From Nitrospiraceae bacterium (GTDB lineage Bacteria; Nitrospirota; UBA9217): 5,997 bases of DNA. Made by a program: the position numbers and the translations under genes. The notes beneath the pieces were generated by a model that was given only the letters and a program-made list of their open reading frames with translations, searched no databases and had not been told where the DNA came from. This document shows, in pieces, positions 1 through 5,056 of this stretch. Where the stretch lies: positions 1 through 5,997 of the forward strand of contig DMKB01000228.1 in assembly GCA_003454665.1 (NCBI GenBank), read 5' to 3'. Positions within the stretch are counted from its first letter, which is position 1. Every line of letters begins with the position of its first letter.

Positions 1-1
1 T

Positions 2-40
2 GAACGTTACTTGGTTCATATTCCGACCTATCAGAGATAA
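2..40 (+). CDS. Possible 3' tail of an upstream gene (partial)
   Basis: The frame shared with the Vsr gene is open from the window edge to a TAA at 38-40 and would encode about 12 residues ending in HIPTYQR. The stop lies 6 bases before the Vsr start, spacing usual for an operon. The +1 frame is also open from the edge, to a TAG at 90-92, and would overlap the Vsr start as dcm overlaps vsr in E. coli. The sequence does not decide between them. A cytosine-5 methyltransferase would be the expected upstream partner, but nothing here is long enough to identify one. Confidence 0.22.
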   Translation, partial: ERYLVHIPTYQR

Positions 41-46
41 TATCAT

Positions 47-499
47 ATGGAAAGAAGACTCAAAAAATATCTTAAGCAGGGAAAATTTATAGATGTGCCC
101 GAAAAACGTTCCCGCACCATGTCTGCAATTCGAGGGAAGCATAATCGAACAACAGAATTACGGCTTAGAATGGCCTTTATAAGGAAAGGTATCAAGGGAT
201 GGAAATTACACGCTAAGGAACTTCCGGGCAACCCCGATTTCTATTTCAAGAACAAGAGACTCGCCGTTTTTGTTGATGGTTGTTACTGGCATGGTTGTCC
301 TCGGTGTGGTCATATTCCGAAGACACGCTCTCGTTTCTGGGAGGCAAAAATTAAACGAAACCAACAGCGAGACCGCCAGAAAAGAATGGAACTACGAAAA
401 AGAGGAATATCGACCATTCGCATTTGGGAGCATGAACTAAGGGATCGTTTGAATATCGACAGGGTCATTACGAAAATCTATAAGGCTGCAATTAAGTGA
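47..499 (+). CDS. vsr: Very short patch repair (Vsr) DNA mismatch endonuclease
   Basis: This 150-residue protein is full length for the Vsr family. Vsr nicks DNA 5' of the T in T:G mismatches made by deamination of 5-methylcytosine, starting short-patch repair. The N-terminal family block is visible at 18-30 (PEKRSRTMSAIRG), then an acidic residue (E37) and GNPDF at 61-65, whose D64 matches catalytic D51 of E. coli Vsr. The core VDGCYWHGC spans 76-84, with W81-H82 matching the catalytic histidine region. C79, C84, C87 and H129 (in IWEHEL) are the likely zinc ligands. RSRFW at 94-98 is also typical. The ATG at 47 places the conserved block at the usual distance from the N terminus, although its ribosome site (AGAG near 34) is weak. 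It sits 3 bases before the HNH-like gene. A cognate Dcm-type methylase is not visible. Homologues of this subtype also occur in defence islands, so a restriction-like role is possible. Confidence 0.9.
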   Translation: MERRLKKYLKQGKFIDVPEKRSRTMSAIRGKHNRTTELRLRMAFIRKGIKGWKLHAKELPGNPDFYFKNKRLAVFVDGCYWHGCPRCGHIPKTRSRFWEAKIKRNQQRDRQKRMELRKRGISTIRIWEHELRDRLNIDRVITKIYKAAIK

Positions 500-502
500 A
501 AT

Positions 503-1186
503 ATGGACTATTTACGTAATTTAGGCGACAAGCGACAGATGGCCTTCTGTGTCTATTGTGGAGGCCCAACAGAAACGCGAGACCACGTTCCATCGCGGGT
601 CTTGCTGGATGAGCCCTACCCCCCTCAACTGCCTGCTGTCCCGGCTTGCAAACTATGCAATGAGACCCTATCGAAGGATGAGGTATATTTTGCGTGTCTC
701 ATCGAGTGCGCGCGTGTTGGTTCGGTGAGCGCACAGGCAATTCAACGCGAAAAAATCAGACGAATTTTTCAGGAAAGCCCCGCCTTAGTAGTCAGATTGA
801 CCCAAGCGCGAACGGAAACGGACAATGGCATTTCATTCGCTGTCGAATATGAGCGAGTTAAAAAAGTGGTCTTGAAACTCGGTCGTGGTCATGTTGCATT
901 TGAACTTAACGAGCCGAAGCATCATGAACCACATACGCTTTCCGTCGGCCCTTTAATGTGTATGCCCGAGGACGTCTATGGATATTTTGAGACCCCACCA
1001 CATTCGTCTATATGGCCTGAAGTAGGCAGTCGAGCCATGCAACGATTTGTTTCTTTAAATCCGGGGTCGGCCGGTTGGATTATCGTGCAGCCGGGACAAT
1101 ATCGTTATCTTGCTTCTGCTGGCCCTCCGGTGGTTGTTCGGATAGTGATTAGTGAGTACCTTGGTTGTGCGATCACGTGGAATTAG
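503..1186 (+). CDS. HNH-like zinc-finger nuclease-family protein, uncharacterised
   Basis: This 227-residue protein has an N-terminal finger of the HNH (His-Me finger) type. It has CVYC at 16-19, DHVPS at 27-31 and CKLCN at 49-53. The two CxxC pairs would bind zinc, H28 would be the general base and N53 the central Asn. The third HNH residue is not obvious: the usual K/H after CN is replaced by ETLSKDE, so catalysis is uncertain. The remaining 150 or so residues form an alpha/beta region I do not recognise. There is no signal peptide or membrane segment. The gene starts 3 bases after the vsr stop and probably shares its transcript. The ATG at 539 (residue 13) is an alternative start that still keeps the first CxxC, and neither start has a strong ribosome site. 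The nuclease-type finger next to vsr suggests a DNA-modification or defence role, but target and function cannot be read from the sequence. Confidence 0.72.
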   Translation: MDYLRNLGDKRQMAFCVYCGGPTETRDHVPSRVLLDEPYPPQLPAVPACKLCNETLSKDEVYFACLIECARVGSVSAQAIQREKIRRIFQESPALVVRLTQARTETDNGISFAVEYERVKKVVLKLGRGHVAFELNEPKHHEPHTLSVGPLMCMPEDVYGYFETPPHSSIWPEVGSRAMQRFVSLNPGSAGWIIVQPGQYRYLASAGPPVVVRIVISEYLGCAITWN

Positions 1187-1271
1187 AGACCCAAGCGGAC
1201 GTGTTCGAACCGCACAGCCTTTTTTGCGTATGGGGCTCATCCTCAATATCAGGTGGTTAGGTGATCAACAC

Positions 1272-1300
1272 TTGTCAGACGGTAAGATTTTGTTTACACT
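1272..1300 (+). promoter_or_regulatory. Candidate sigma-70 promoter for the HEPN-like gene
   Basis: TTGTCA at 1272-1277 (5/6 match to the -35 box) and TACACT at 1295-1300 (4/6 match to the -10 box) are separated by 17 bases. The site lies 50 bases before the start codon at 1351, in a 164-base gene-free gap. This suggests the third island gene has its own promoter instead of depending on the vsr transcript. Assignment is by motif only. Confidence 0.45.
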
Positions 1301-1350
1301 TCAACTTGTCGTTTTATTACATGGTTTGAACTAAGCCGCGAGGGAAAGGT

Positions 1351-2619
1351 ATGAATTACAACATAAGCGTCCGTTGCGACACATGTGAGTCACAGACGAA
1401 CTGCAGGCTTGGCATGTCGGATAGACGTGTTCAGCCAATAAGGTTCCGTTGCATGTCGTGTGGAGCGCCAATAGACATTACGATGACGCCGGATTTTGAA
1501 AATATCGGTATCGACATCCAAACCTCAGGCGCAACACGAATAGAGGCTGGCAAATTTGAAAGGGGCGTCAATTTTGTAGATCTTCATTTGGACTTTCCTG
1601 TTTCCTTTGGCGAATACGTAATGGGACTCACACCCTTTATGAGCTCTTTAATGCGCATAGGTCATAATGCAATGCAAAAACACGCTATGCGTGTAAATTA
1701 TCTGAACGACGTATACGATCACGCACAGGAAATCAAAGAACTATTCACCCTATACTCAAACAAAAAGCAGGCGATATTTAAAGAAAAGGTTCTCAATTTT
1801 CTTGGGTCAAACATGGCCTGCGACACCCAACTTGACCAAAATCGGGCTCTATACTTTGCCATCGAAAAGGCATTTCTCCCGTTCTCGGAGCCCAAACGCA
1901 ATGTGGACGCAGTGGAGTTATTCAATCGTGAATTGATGGATCTAGAATGTAGTAACAAGGATGCGCTGGTCGCGTTTATAGACGAAGTAGTATCAAATGG
2001 TTTCCTAGAAAATGTTCAGGCTGATTGTTTGGAAATCTATCCGCGAATTATTGACATAGAGCTAATGCTCCGCCCCGCTCTTTTCTTAGATTTCGATCAT
2101 AGTTATAACGGGTACCAGGTTCCGTACAGAGTGTCAGCACATGAGTTTCTTGATGCTAAAGACCTCTACAAAGATATCGCCGAGATTGTTTCTCGAGCTC
2201 TTATACTAGTGGCAGGAATAAACAATCTCAAAAAGAGAAGGTCTCACGATGTCTTTTTGAAAAGTCCTGGAGTTCCACAACATCTGAATGCATTTGCTAA
2301 TTTTCCCCTAGGACGGAAGCTCAATTTCATAGACGATAGTTGGTATACGTTTGAAGGGAATATCCTGGACAATCAATTAAGGAATTCTGTGGCCCATTAT
2401 AAGGCCGAATATAATAAAGTCACTCAGGAAATCGTCTACTATCCGAAACGAGAAGGGATGAAACAAGAACAATCTGAACACATGTTTTTTTTAGATTTTA
2501 GTCGAAGAATATTATTGGCGTTTCGTGAGCTTCATAGACTGAATCATCTTGCTAAATGTCTTTTTGTGTATTACTACCTTAGAATCGAAGGTGAAGAAGG
2601 TACGCCGTCTGATATATGA
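1351..2619 (+). CDS. Zinc-ribbon protein with C-terminal HEPN-like (RNxxxH) motif
   Basis: This is a 422-residue protein with no close family that I recognise by name. The N terminus has a zinc-ribbon pattern, CDTC at 9-12 and CMSC at 34-37, with an extra C18. The middle (about 85-330) is mostly helical and polar. Near the C terminus is LRNSVAHY at 343-350, which matches the RNxxxH catalytic motif of HEPN ribonucleases (R344, N345, H349). It is followed by helices through 410. HEPN proteins with this motif are often RNA-cleaving toxins, abortive-infection effectors or RNases of defence systems, so an RNA-targeting effector is a fair inference. The zinc ribbon may bind nucleic acid or a partner. 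The start is supported by GAGGG at 1340-1344, 6 bases before the ATG. The gene is AT-rich compared with purH downstream and ends 9 bases before the attC-like hairpin. There is no signal peptide. A structural zinc protein whose RNxxxH match is coincidental remains possible. Confidence 0.78.
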   Translation: MNYNISVRCDTCESQTNCRLGMSDRRVQPIRFRCMSCGAPIDITMTPDFENIGIDIQTSGATRIEAGKFERGVNFVDLHLDFPVSFGEYVMGLTPFMSSLMRIGHNAMQKHAMRVNYLNDVYDHAQEIKELFTLYSNKKQAIFKEKVLNFLGSNMACDTQLDQNRALYFAIEKAFLPFSEPKRNVDAVELFNRELMDLECSNKDALVAFIDEVVSNGFLENVQADCLEIYPRIIDIELMLRPALFLDFDHSYNGYQVPYRVSAHEFLDAKDLYKDIAEIVSRALILVAGINNLKKRRSHDVFLKSPGVPQHLNAFANFPLGRKLNFIDDSWYTFEGNILDNQLRNSVAHYKAEYNKVTQEIVYYPKREGMKQEQSEHMFFLDFSRRILLAFRELHRLNHLAKCLFVYYYLRIEGEEGTPSDI

Positions 2620-2628
2620 ATCTTGAGG

Positions 2629-2708
2629 GCCTAACAATGCCGCCAACTCGGACGCATTTTTCGTTCTAGTGCCCTCTACAAATGCGTCGATTTCGGCTGG
2701 CGTTGATG
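2629..2708 (+). repeat. attC-like (integron cassette) recombination site, degenerate
   Basis: The left end GCCTAAC (2629-2635) fits the attC inverse core RYYYAAC exactly. It runs into AATGCC...AACTCGGACGC, similar to the left half of many attC sites. A 9-bp perfect arm, GACGCATTT (2651-2659), pairs with AAATGCGTC (2680-2688) across a 20-base loop. GCC-GCC at 2639-2644 pairs with GGC-T-GGC at 2695-2701, leaving T2698 extrahelical, a known attC hallmark. The right end is GTTGATG (2702-2708), where GTTRRRY is expected: GTT is intact but the rest is degenerate. It begins 9 bases after a stop codon, where a cassette attC belongs. No integrase gene and no second clear attC lie in the window, so this could be a decayed last site or a chance hairpin. 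Confidence 0.45.
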
Positions 2709-2842
2709 AGTATTTCAAAAAGTAATCGTTAATTGTTCCGGCTATTCAGAAATGAAGACAGGTAGGTGAGCCCTTCAACCGGAATTAGCAATTGTCGCTT
2801 CATAGCCACAGCATCTTCCCCCATTATTCCCGGCATATCCCC

Positions 2843-2856
2843 TCAGATTTTTCTGA
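2843..2856. promoter_or_regulatory. Small palindrome beside the purH -35 box
   Basis: TCAGA (2843-2847) and TCTGA (2852-2856) form an inverted repeat around four T bases, ending 2 bases before the TTGACA box. The position suits an operator or part of an upstream element. I do not recognise it as a known PurR-type site, and it may be chance. Confidence 0.2.
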
Positions 2857-2858
2857 AA

Positions 2859-2887
2859 TTGACATGGGCCCTTGTTTCAGTTACAAT
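2859..2887 (+). promoter_or_regulatory. Near-consensus sigma-70 promoter of the IMP cyclohydrolase gene
   Basis: TTGACA at 2859-2864 is a perfect -35 box. TACAAT at 2882-2887 (5/6 match to TATAAT) follows at the ideal 17-base spacing. Transcription would begin near 2894, leaving a leader of about 38 bases before the GTG start. This is the strongest promoter-like sequence in the window and indicates purH is transcribed independently of the island. Confidence 0.75.
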
Positions 2888-2918
2888 ACACATTCCGCTA
2901 GAGAATCCAGCACATCGT

Positions 2919-2925
2919 AAGGAGG
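2919..2925 (+). promoter_or_regulatory. Strong ribosome binding site that selects the GTG start
   Basis: AAGGAGG lies 6 bases before the GTG at 2932. It supports the GTG start, after which the reading begins AKVARALISVSDK, the normal PurH N terminus. The overlapping TTG at 2930 is out of frame. Confidence 0.85.
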
Positions 2926-2931
2926 TCTGTT

Positions 2932-3531
2932 GTGGCCAAGGTAGCACGCGCACTCATCAGTGTTTCAGACAAGGACGGAATCCTTGATTTCGCGAAGGAA
3001 CTGTCGAAGACCGGTGTTGAGATCCTGTCAACAGGGGGCACGGCAAAGCTCCTGCGCGAGGGCGGCGTTCCGGTAAAAGACGTATCAGAGTTCACGGGCT
3101 TCCCGGAGATGCTCGACGGACGGGTAAAGACCCTCCATCCCAAGGTCCACGGCGGGCTGCTGGGCATGCGGAGCAATCCTGATCACGTGAAGCAGATGAA
3201 GCAGCACAACATCGAGCCCATCGACCTGGTCGTGGTAAATCTCTATCCCTTCGAGCAGACCGTGGCGAAACCGGGCTGCTCGCTCGAAGACGCCATCGAG
3301 AACATCGACATCGGCGGGCCGACCATGCTCCGGTCGGCTGCGAAGAACTATACGGACGTGGCAGTCGTCGTGTCACCGGGCGATTACGGCCGTGTGCTGG
3401 AAGAGATCCAGAAGACCGGCGAGGTCTCTAAAAAGACGCGGTTCGAACTCTGCCGGACGGTATTCAAGCACACGTCGAAATACGACAGCGCGATCTCGGC
3501 GTATCTCGAAAAGCAGCAGGGCCCCGCGTGA
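2932..3531 (+). CDS. purH: Free-standing IMP cyclohydrolase (PurH N-terminal domain only)
   Basis: This cytosolic enzyme closes the ring of FAICAR to give IMP, the last step of de novo purine synthesis. The 199 residues cover only the MGS-like cyclohydrolase half of the usual 510-530-residue bifunctional PurH. Conserved blocks are STGGTAKLL (33-41), RVKTLHPKVHGGLL (64-77), NLYPFE (103-108), IDIGGPTMLRSAAKN (125-139) and FKHTSKYDSAIS (178-189). K66, Y105, D126 and K138 correspond to the active-site Lys, Tyr, Asp and Lys of vertebrate ATIC. The protein stops cleanly after the domain, and the next 300 bases show no remnant of a transformylase half, so it looks naturally single-domain. AICAR formylation must then be done by a separate enzyme outside the window. 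GTG start with a strong ribosome site and its own promoter. The GC-rich codon use contrasts with the upstream island. Confidence 0.93.
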   Translation: MAKVARALISVSDKDGILDFAKELSKTGVEILSTGGTAKLLREGGVPVKDVSEFTGFPEMLDGRVKTLHPKVHGGLLGMRSNPDHVKQMKQHNIEPIDLVVVNLYPFEQTVAKPGCSLEDAIENIDIGGPTMLRSAAKNYTDVAVVVSPGDYGRVLEEIQKTGEVSKKTRFELCRTVFKHTSKYDSAISAYLEKQQGPA

Positions 3532-3569
3532 GGGATCTGTCCGATAGATGCCTGACCCGGATAAATCGG

Positions 3570-3611
3570 AATTGTAAATTGCAAATTGGAAATTGGAAGT
3601 TTTAAATTTTA
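3570..3611. repeat. Heptanucleotide tandem repeat, AATTGNA type
   Basis: Six 7-base units run in phase from 3570: AATTGTA, AATTGCA, AATTGGA, AATTGGA, then the degenerate AGTTTTA and AATTTTA. The AATTG core recurs exactly every 7 bases at 3570, 3577, 3584 and 3591. It lies 38 bases after the purH stop in non-coding DNA. Heptamer arrays of this kind are known as dispersed intergenic repeats in some bacteria. No function is evident. Confidence 0.7.
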
Positions 3612-3733
3612 AAATCGATGTATCAAAAAATGTTGTTTAAGCCTCGTTACTAAACACCGTGCAAGCCGCGCGTTAGCCAGTCGATGGAACGGACATAGAA
3701 AAATCAACTTTATGGTTACATCACACCTAAATT
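3612..3733. other. Intergenic stretch with no recognised gene
   Basis: I see no coding frame with family features here. The only structure noted is a 6-bp inverted repeat, TGTTTA (3634-3639) and TAAACA (3651-3656), 11 bases apart, which could be an operator or chance. Confidence 0.5.
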
Positions 3734-3786
3734 CGTCATTCCGGGATTGACTTAGCCTGCCCCGTGCTTGATACGGGGGAATGACG
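3734..3786. repeat. Interspersed hairpin repeat (REP/MITE-like)
   Basis: Outer arms CGTCATTCC (3734-3742) and GGAATGACG (3778-3786) are perfect inverse complements. Inside them CCCCGT (3760-3765) and ACGGGG (3773-3778) form a second stem with a 7-base loop. Hairpins with GTCATTCC ends and a CCCGT...ACGGG core are typical of small dispersed repeats in many bacterial genomes. The right arm overlaps the upstream-most in-frame ATG of the TPR gene (3781), which argues that translation starts further downstream. Confidence 0.65.
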
Positions 3787-3843
3787 TACTGTGCGTACCA
3801 CTCACGGTGTGCAAAAGTAAAGACTATTTTGAGACCATTAATA

Positions 3844-4425
3844 ATGGATGCACAGATGTATAAAGCGCGGGCCTTCATCCTTGCCCTCCTTCTTTCTCTC
3901 ACTGCCTTGTCAGGCTGCAGCCCGTCGGACGAGGGCGCTTCCAAGGCCGGGCAGGACAACGCGCAAGAGTCAGAAGAACTCAAGGAACCCTACTACCACG
4001 GACTGGTCAAGGAATACACCTCGCTCCTTGCGCAGGACCCAAACAATCTTGCCGCGATCATCGCCCTCGGCAACGCTTACTTTGACAGCGGTGAGTGGAA
4101 TGATGCGGTCACGTACTATACGCGGGCCCTCCAGGTAGACCCGAAGAATGCCGACGTACGCACTGATATGGGGACATCGTTCCGGAACATGGGTATGCAT
4201 AAACGGGCCCTTGCCGAATATCGACATGCGCTGAAGCATGATCCGTCGCACCAGAACGCCCGGTATAACATGGGCGTTGTTTACGCCTATGATATCAAGG
4301 ATTACCATGCGGCGATCCGGGTCTGGAACAGCCTGCTCAAGTTTTCGCCGAACCATCCCCGGGCGGACCAGATGCGGTCGTGCATCATAACGTTCAAGAA
4401 GGTGACGCGGAAGGGGAAACAATGA
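3844..4425 (+). CDS. Tetratricopeptide repeat (TPR) lipoprotein
   Basis: This 193-residue exported lipoprotein starts with a basic and hydrophobic signal sequence (7-21) and a lipobox LSGC at 22-25, with C25 the lipidated residue. Ser at +2 predicts outer-membrane sorting by the usual Gram-negative rule. A polar linker follows, then three TPR units at about 69-102, 103-136 and 137-170. Each has the A/G-Y/F pattern and ends in DP or SP (QVDPKN, KHDPSH, KFSPNH). TPR proteins act as interaction scaffolds, and the partner is unknown. In-frame ATGs exist at 3781, 3844 and 3856. The first lies in a hairpin repeat and would add 21 residues before the signal, so it is unlikely. 3844 has GAG at 3831-3833, and 3856 has GGA at 3846-3848 and gives an equally good signal peptide. 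The stop overlaps the next start (ATGA), so the two genes are translationally coupled. Confidence 0.86.
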   Translation: MDAQMYKARAFILALLLSLTALSGCSPSDEGASKAGQDNAQESEELKEPYYHGLVKEYTSLLAQDPNNLAAIIALGNAYFDSGEWNDAVTYYTRALQVDPKNADVRTDMGTSFRNMGMHKRALAEYRHALKHDPSHQNARYNMGVVYAYDIKDYHAAIRVWNSLLKFSPNHPRADQMRSCIITFKKVTRKGKQ

Positions 4426-4676
4426 TACGCTCTCTTCTGATCCTCGCTCTCATCGTTGTTGTGTATTACGCGCTGAAGACGATTTTCCTTTCGGCGCTGA
4501 AGTCCTTCACCGACCAGGGCACGAACACGAAGCTCAAGGGCGAGGACATGGTCCTCGATCCTGAGTGCCGTACCTATGTAGTCAAAAACCGCGCCGTGAC
4601 CAGGCGCATCCACGGCGCTACCACCCATTTCTGCAGCGAGGCCTGCGCGCGGAAGTACGAAGAAAAAAGCAAATGA
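4422..4676 (+). CDS. Small membrane-anchored YHS/TRASH-like cysteine protein
   Basis: This 84-residue protein has one N-terminal membrane helix (about 4-24) and a short C-terminal domain. The domain has DPECRTYV at 46-53 and HFCSEACARKY at 69-79, resembling the DPVCGxxV...YFCSxxC pattern of YHS and TRASH domains, which are thought to bind metals. C49, C71 and C75 are the candidate ligands. Similar one-helix proteins carry a DPVCG-type tail in many bacteria, and none that I can name has a proven function. The start at 4422 overlaps the TPR stop by 4 bases (ATGA) and has AAGGGGA at 4411-4417. An upstream in-frame ATG at 4380 lies deep in the TPR gene, lacks these features and would spoil the N-terminal membrane helix. 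Co-translation with the TPR lipoprotein suggests a shared envelope role. Confidence 0.83.
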   Translation: MIRSLLILALIVVVYYALKTIFLSALKSFTDQGTNTKLKGEDMVLDPECRTYVVKNRAVTRRIHGATTHFCSEACARKYEEKSK

Positions 4677-4677
4677 G

Positions 4678-4801
4678 GGTCTTCTGGGTTTGGTGTGGGT
4701 TGTTAACTCAGTTGAAGTGGAGGGAGAAGGCTTTTTCCTTTTTTTGCACTTCCCCGACCCGTCCTGTACACTCCCAGGGTGCAGGCGAAATTTTTGAGCC
4801 G
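4678..4801 (+). repeat. Gene-end repeat, copy 1
   Basis: This matches 5875-5986 in order and orientation. Shared blocks are TCTTC plus GGGTTTGGTGTGGGT (4680-4684 and 4686-4700, identical), CTCAGTTGA (4707-4715, identical) and TTTTTTGCACTTCCCC (4740-4755, two differences). A GCGAAA-TTT block follows at 4785. GAAGTG (4714-4719) and CACTTC (4747-4752) could pair around the T-rich stretch, and AAGG-CTTTTT-CCTTTTTT inside resembles a weak terminator. It starts 1 base after the YHS-like stop codon. The right end is approximate. Confidence 0.7.
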
Positions 4802-4896
4802 TTAAAAAGCATTTGGCCGCAGATATCCAAAAGTAGGCGCTTTTAGGCGTCGCGGAAAAATCGGATCAATTAAGGCAGAAAAAAGAAAGACATTAT

Positions 4897-4926
4897 CCAC
4901 GAAGGGCCACAAAGGAGCACGAAAGA
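4897..4926. repeat. Three-unit 10-base tandem repeat
   Basis: Three adjacent units, CCACGAAGGG, CCACAAAGGA and GCACGAAAGA, differ by only a few bases each. They lie inside the inverted-repeat segment. Short CCACGAAGG-type arrays recur in intergenic DNA of various bacteria, and no function is apparent. Confidence 0.55.
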
Positions 4927-5040
4927 ATGCTGAATGACTCATCCTTCTTTAATCTTTATGCATGAACCGCGTCGCCTGTAGCCATTACGCGAGATAGTTT
5001 TTTAGCTTTTCGAAGTTGATACAAGAAATTTATAGATTTT

Positions 5041-5056
5041 CTTTGCGACTTTGCGA
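5041..5056. repeat. Perfect 8-base tandem duplication
   Basis: CTTTGCGA occurs twice in direct succession (5041-5048 and 5049-5056), immediately inside the right inverted repeat. It may be slippage within the element. Confidence 0.6.

Larger units (their letters stand above)
2620..2931. other. Gene-free junction between the island and the purH unit
   Basis: This 312-base stretch holds the attC-like hairpin (2629-2708) on the left and the purH promoter and leader (2859-2931) on the right. I see no gene, repeat or terminator in the middle, 2709-2842. A minus-strand open frame over 2512-2718 covers the attC-like palindrome and the 3' end of the HEPN-like gene, and shows no protein-family signature. 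The change from AT-rich to GC-rich coding sequence falls here. Confidence 0.6.

Noticed and set aside
1197..1222. GTTCGAACC string resembling a tRNA T loop after the HNH gene
   Set aside because: Only about three base pairs form around it, and no acceptor, D arm or anticodon arm is found nearby.
1152..1334. 60-residue open frame overlapping the HNH gene end
   Set aside because: It begins at a GTG inside the HNH coding sequence, has no ribosome site or family signature, and covers the promoter-like region.
2512..2718. Minus-strand 68-residue open frame
   Set aside because: It reads across the attC-like palindrome and the 3' end of the HEPN-like gene, and its residues show no domain.
3747..3774. 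TTGACT followed at promoter spacing by GATACG inside the hairpin repeat
   Set aside because: The -10 match is only 3 of 6 and the bases are explained by the repeat's stems.
3609..3983. Minus-strand 124-residue open frame across the TPR upstream region
   Set aside because: It overlaps the hairpin repeat and the lipoprotein signal region and has no recognisable domain.
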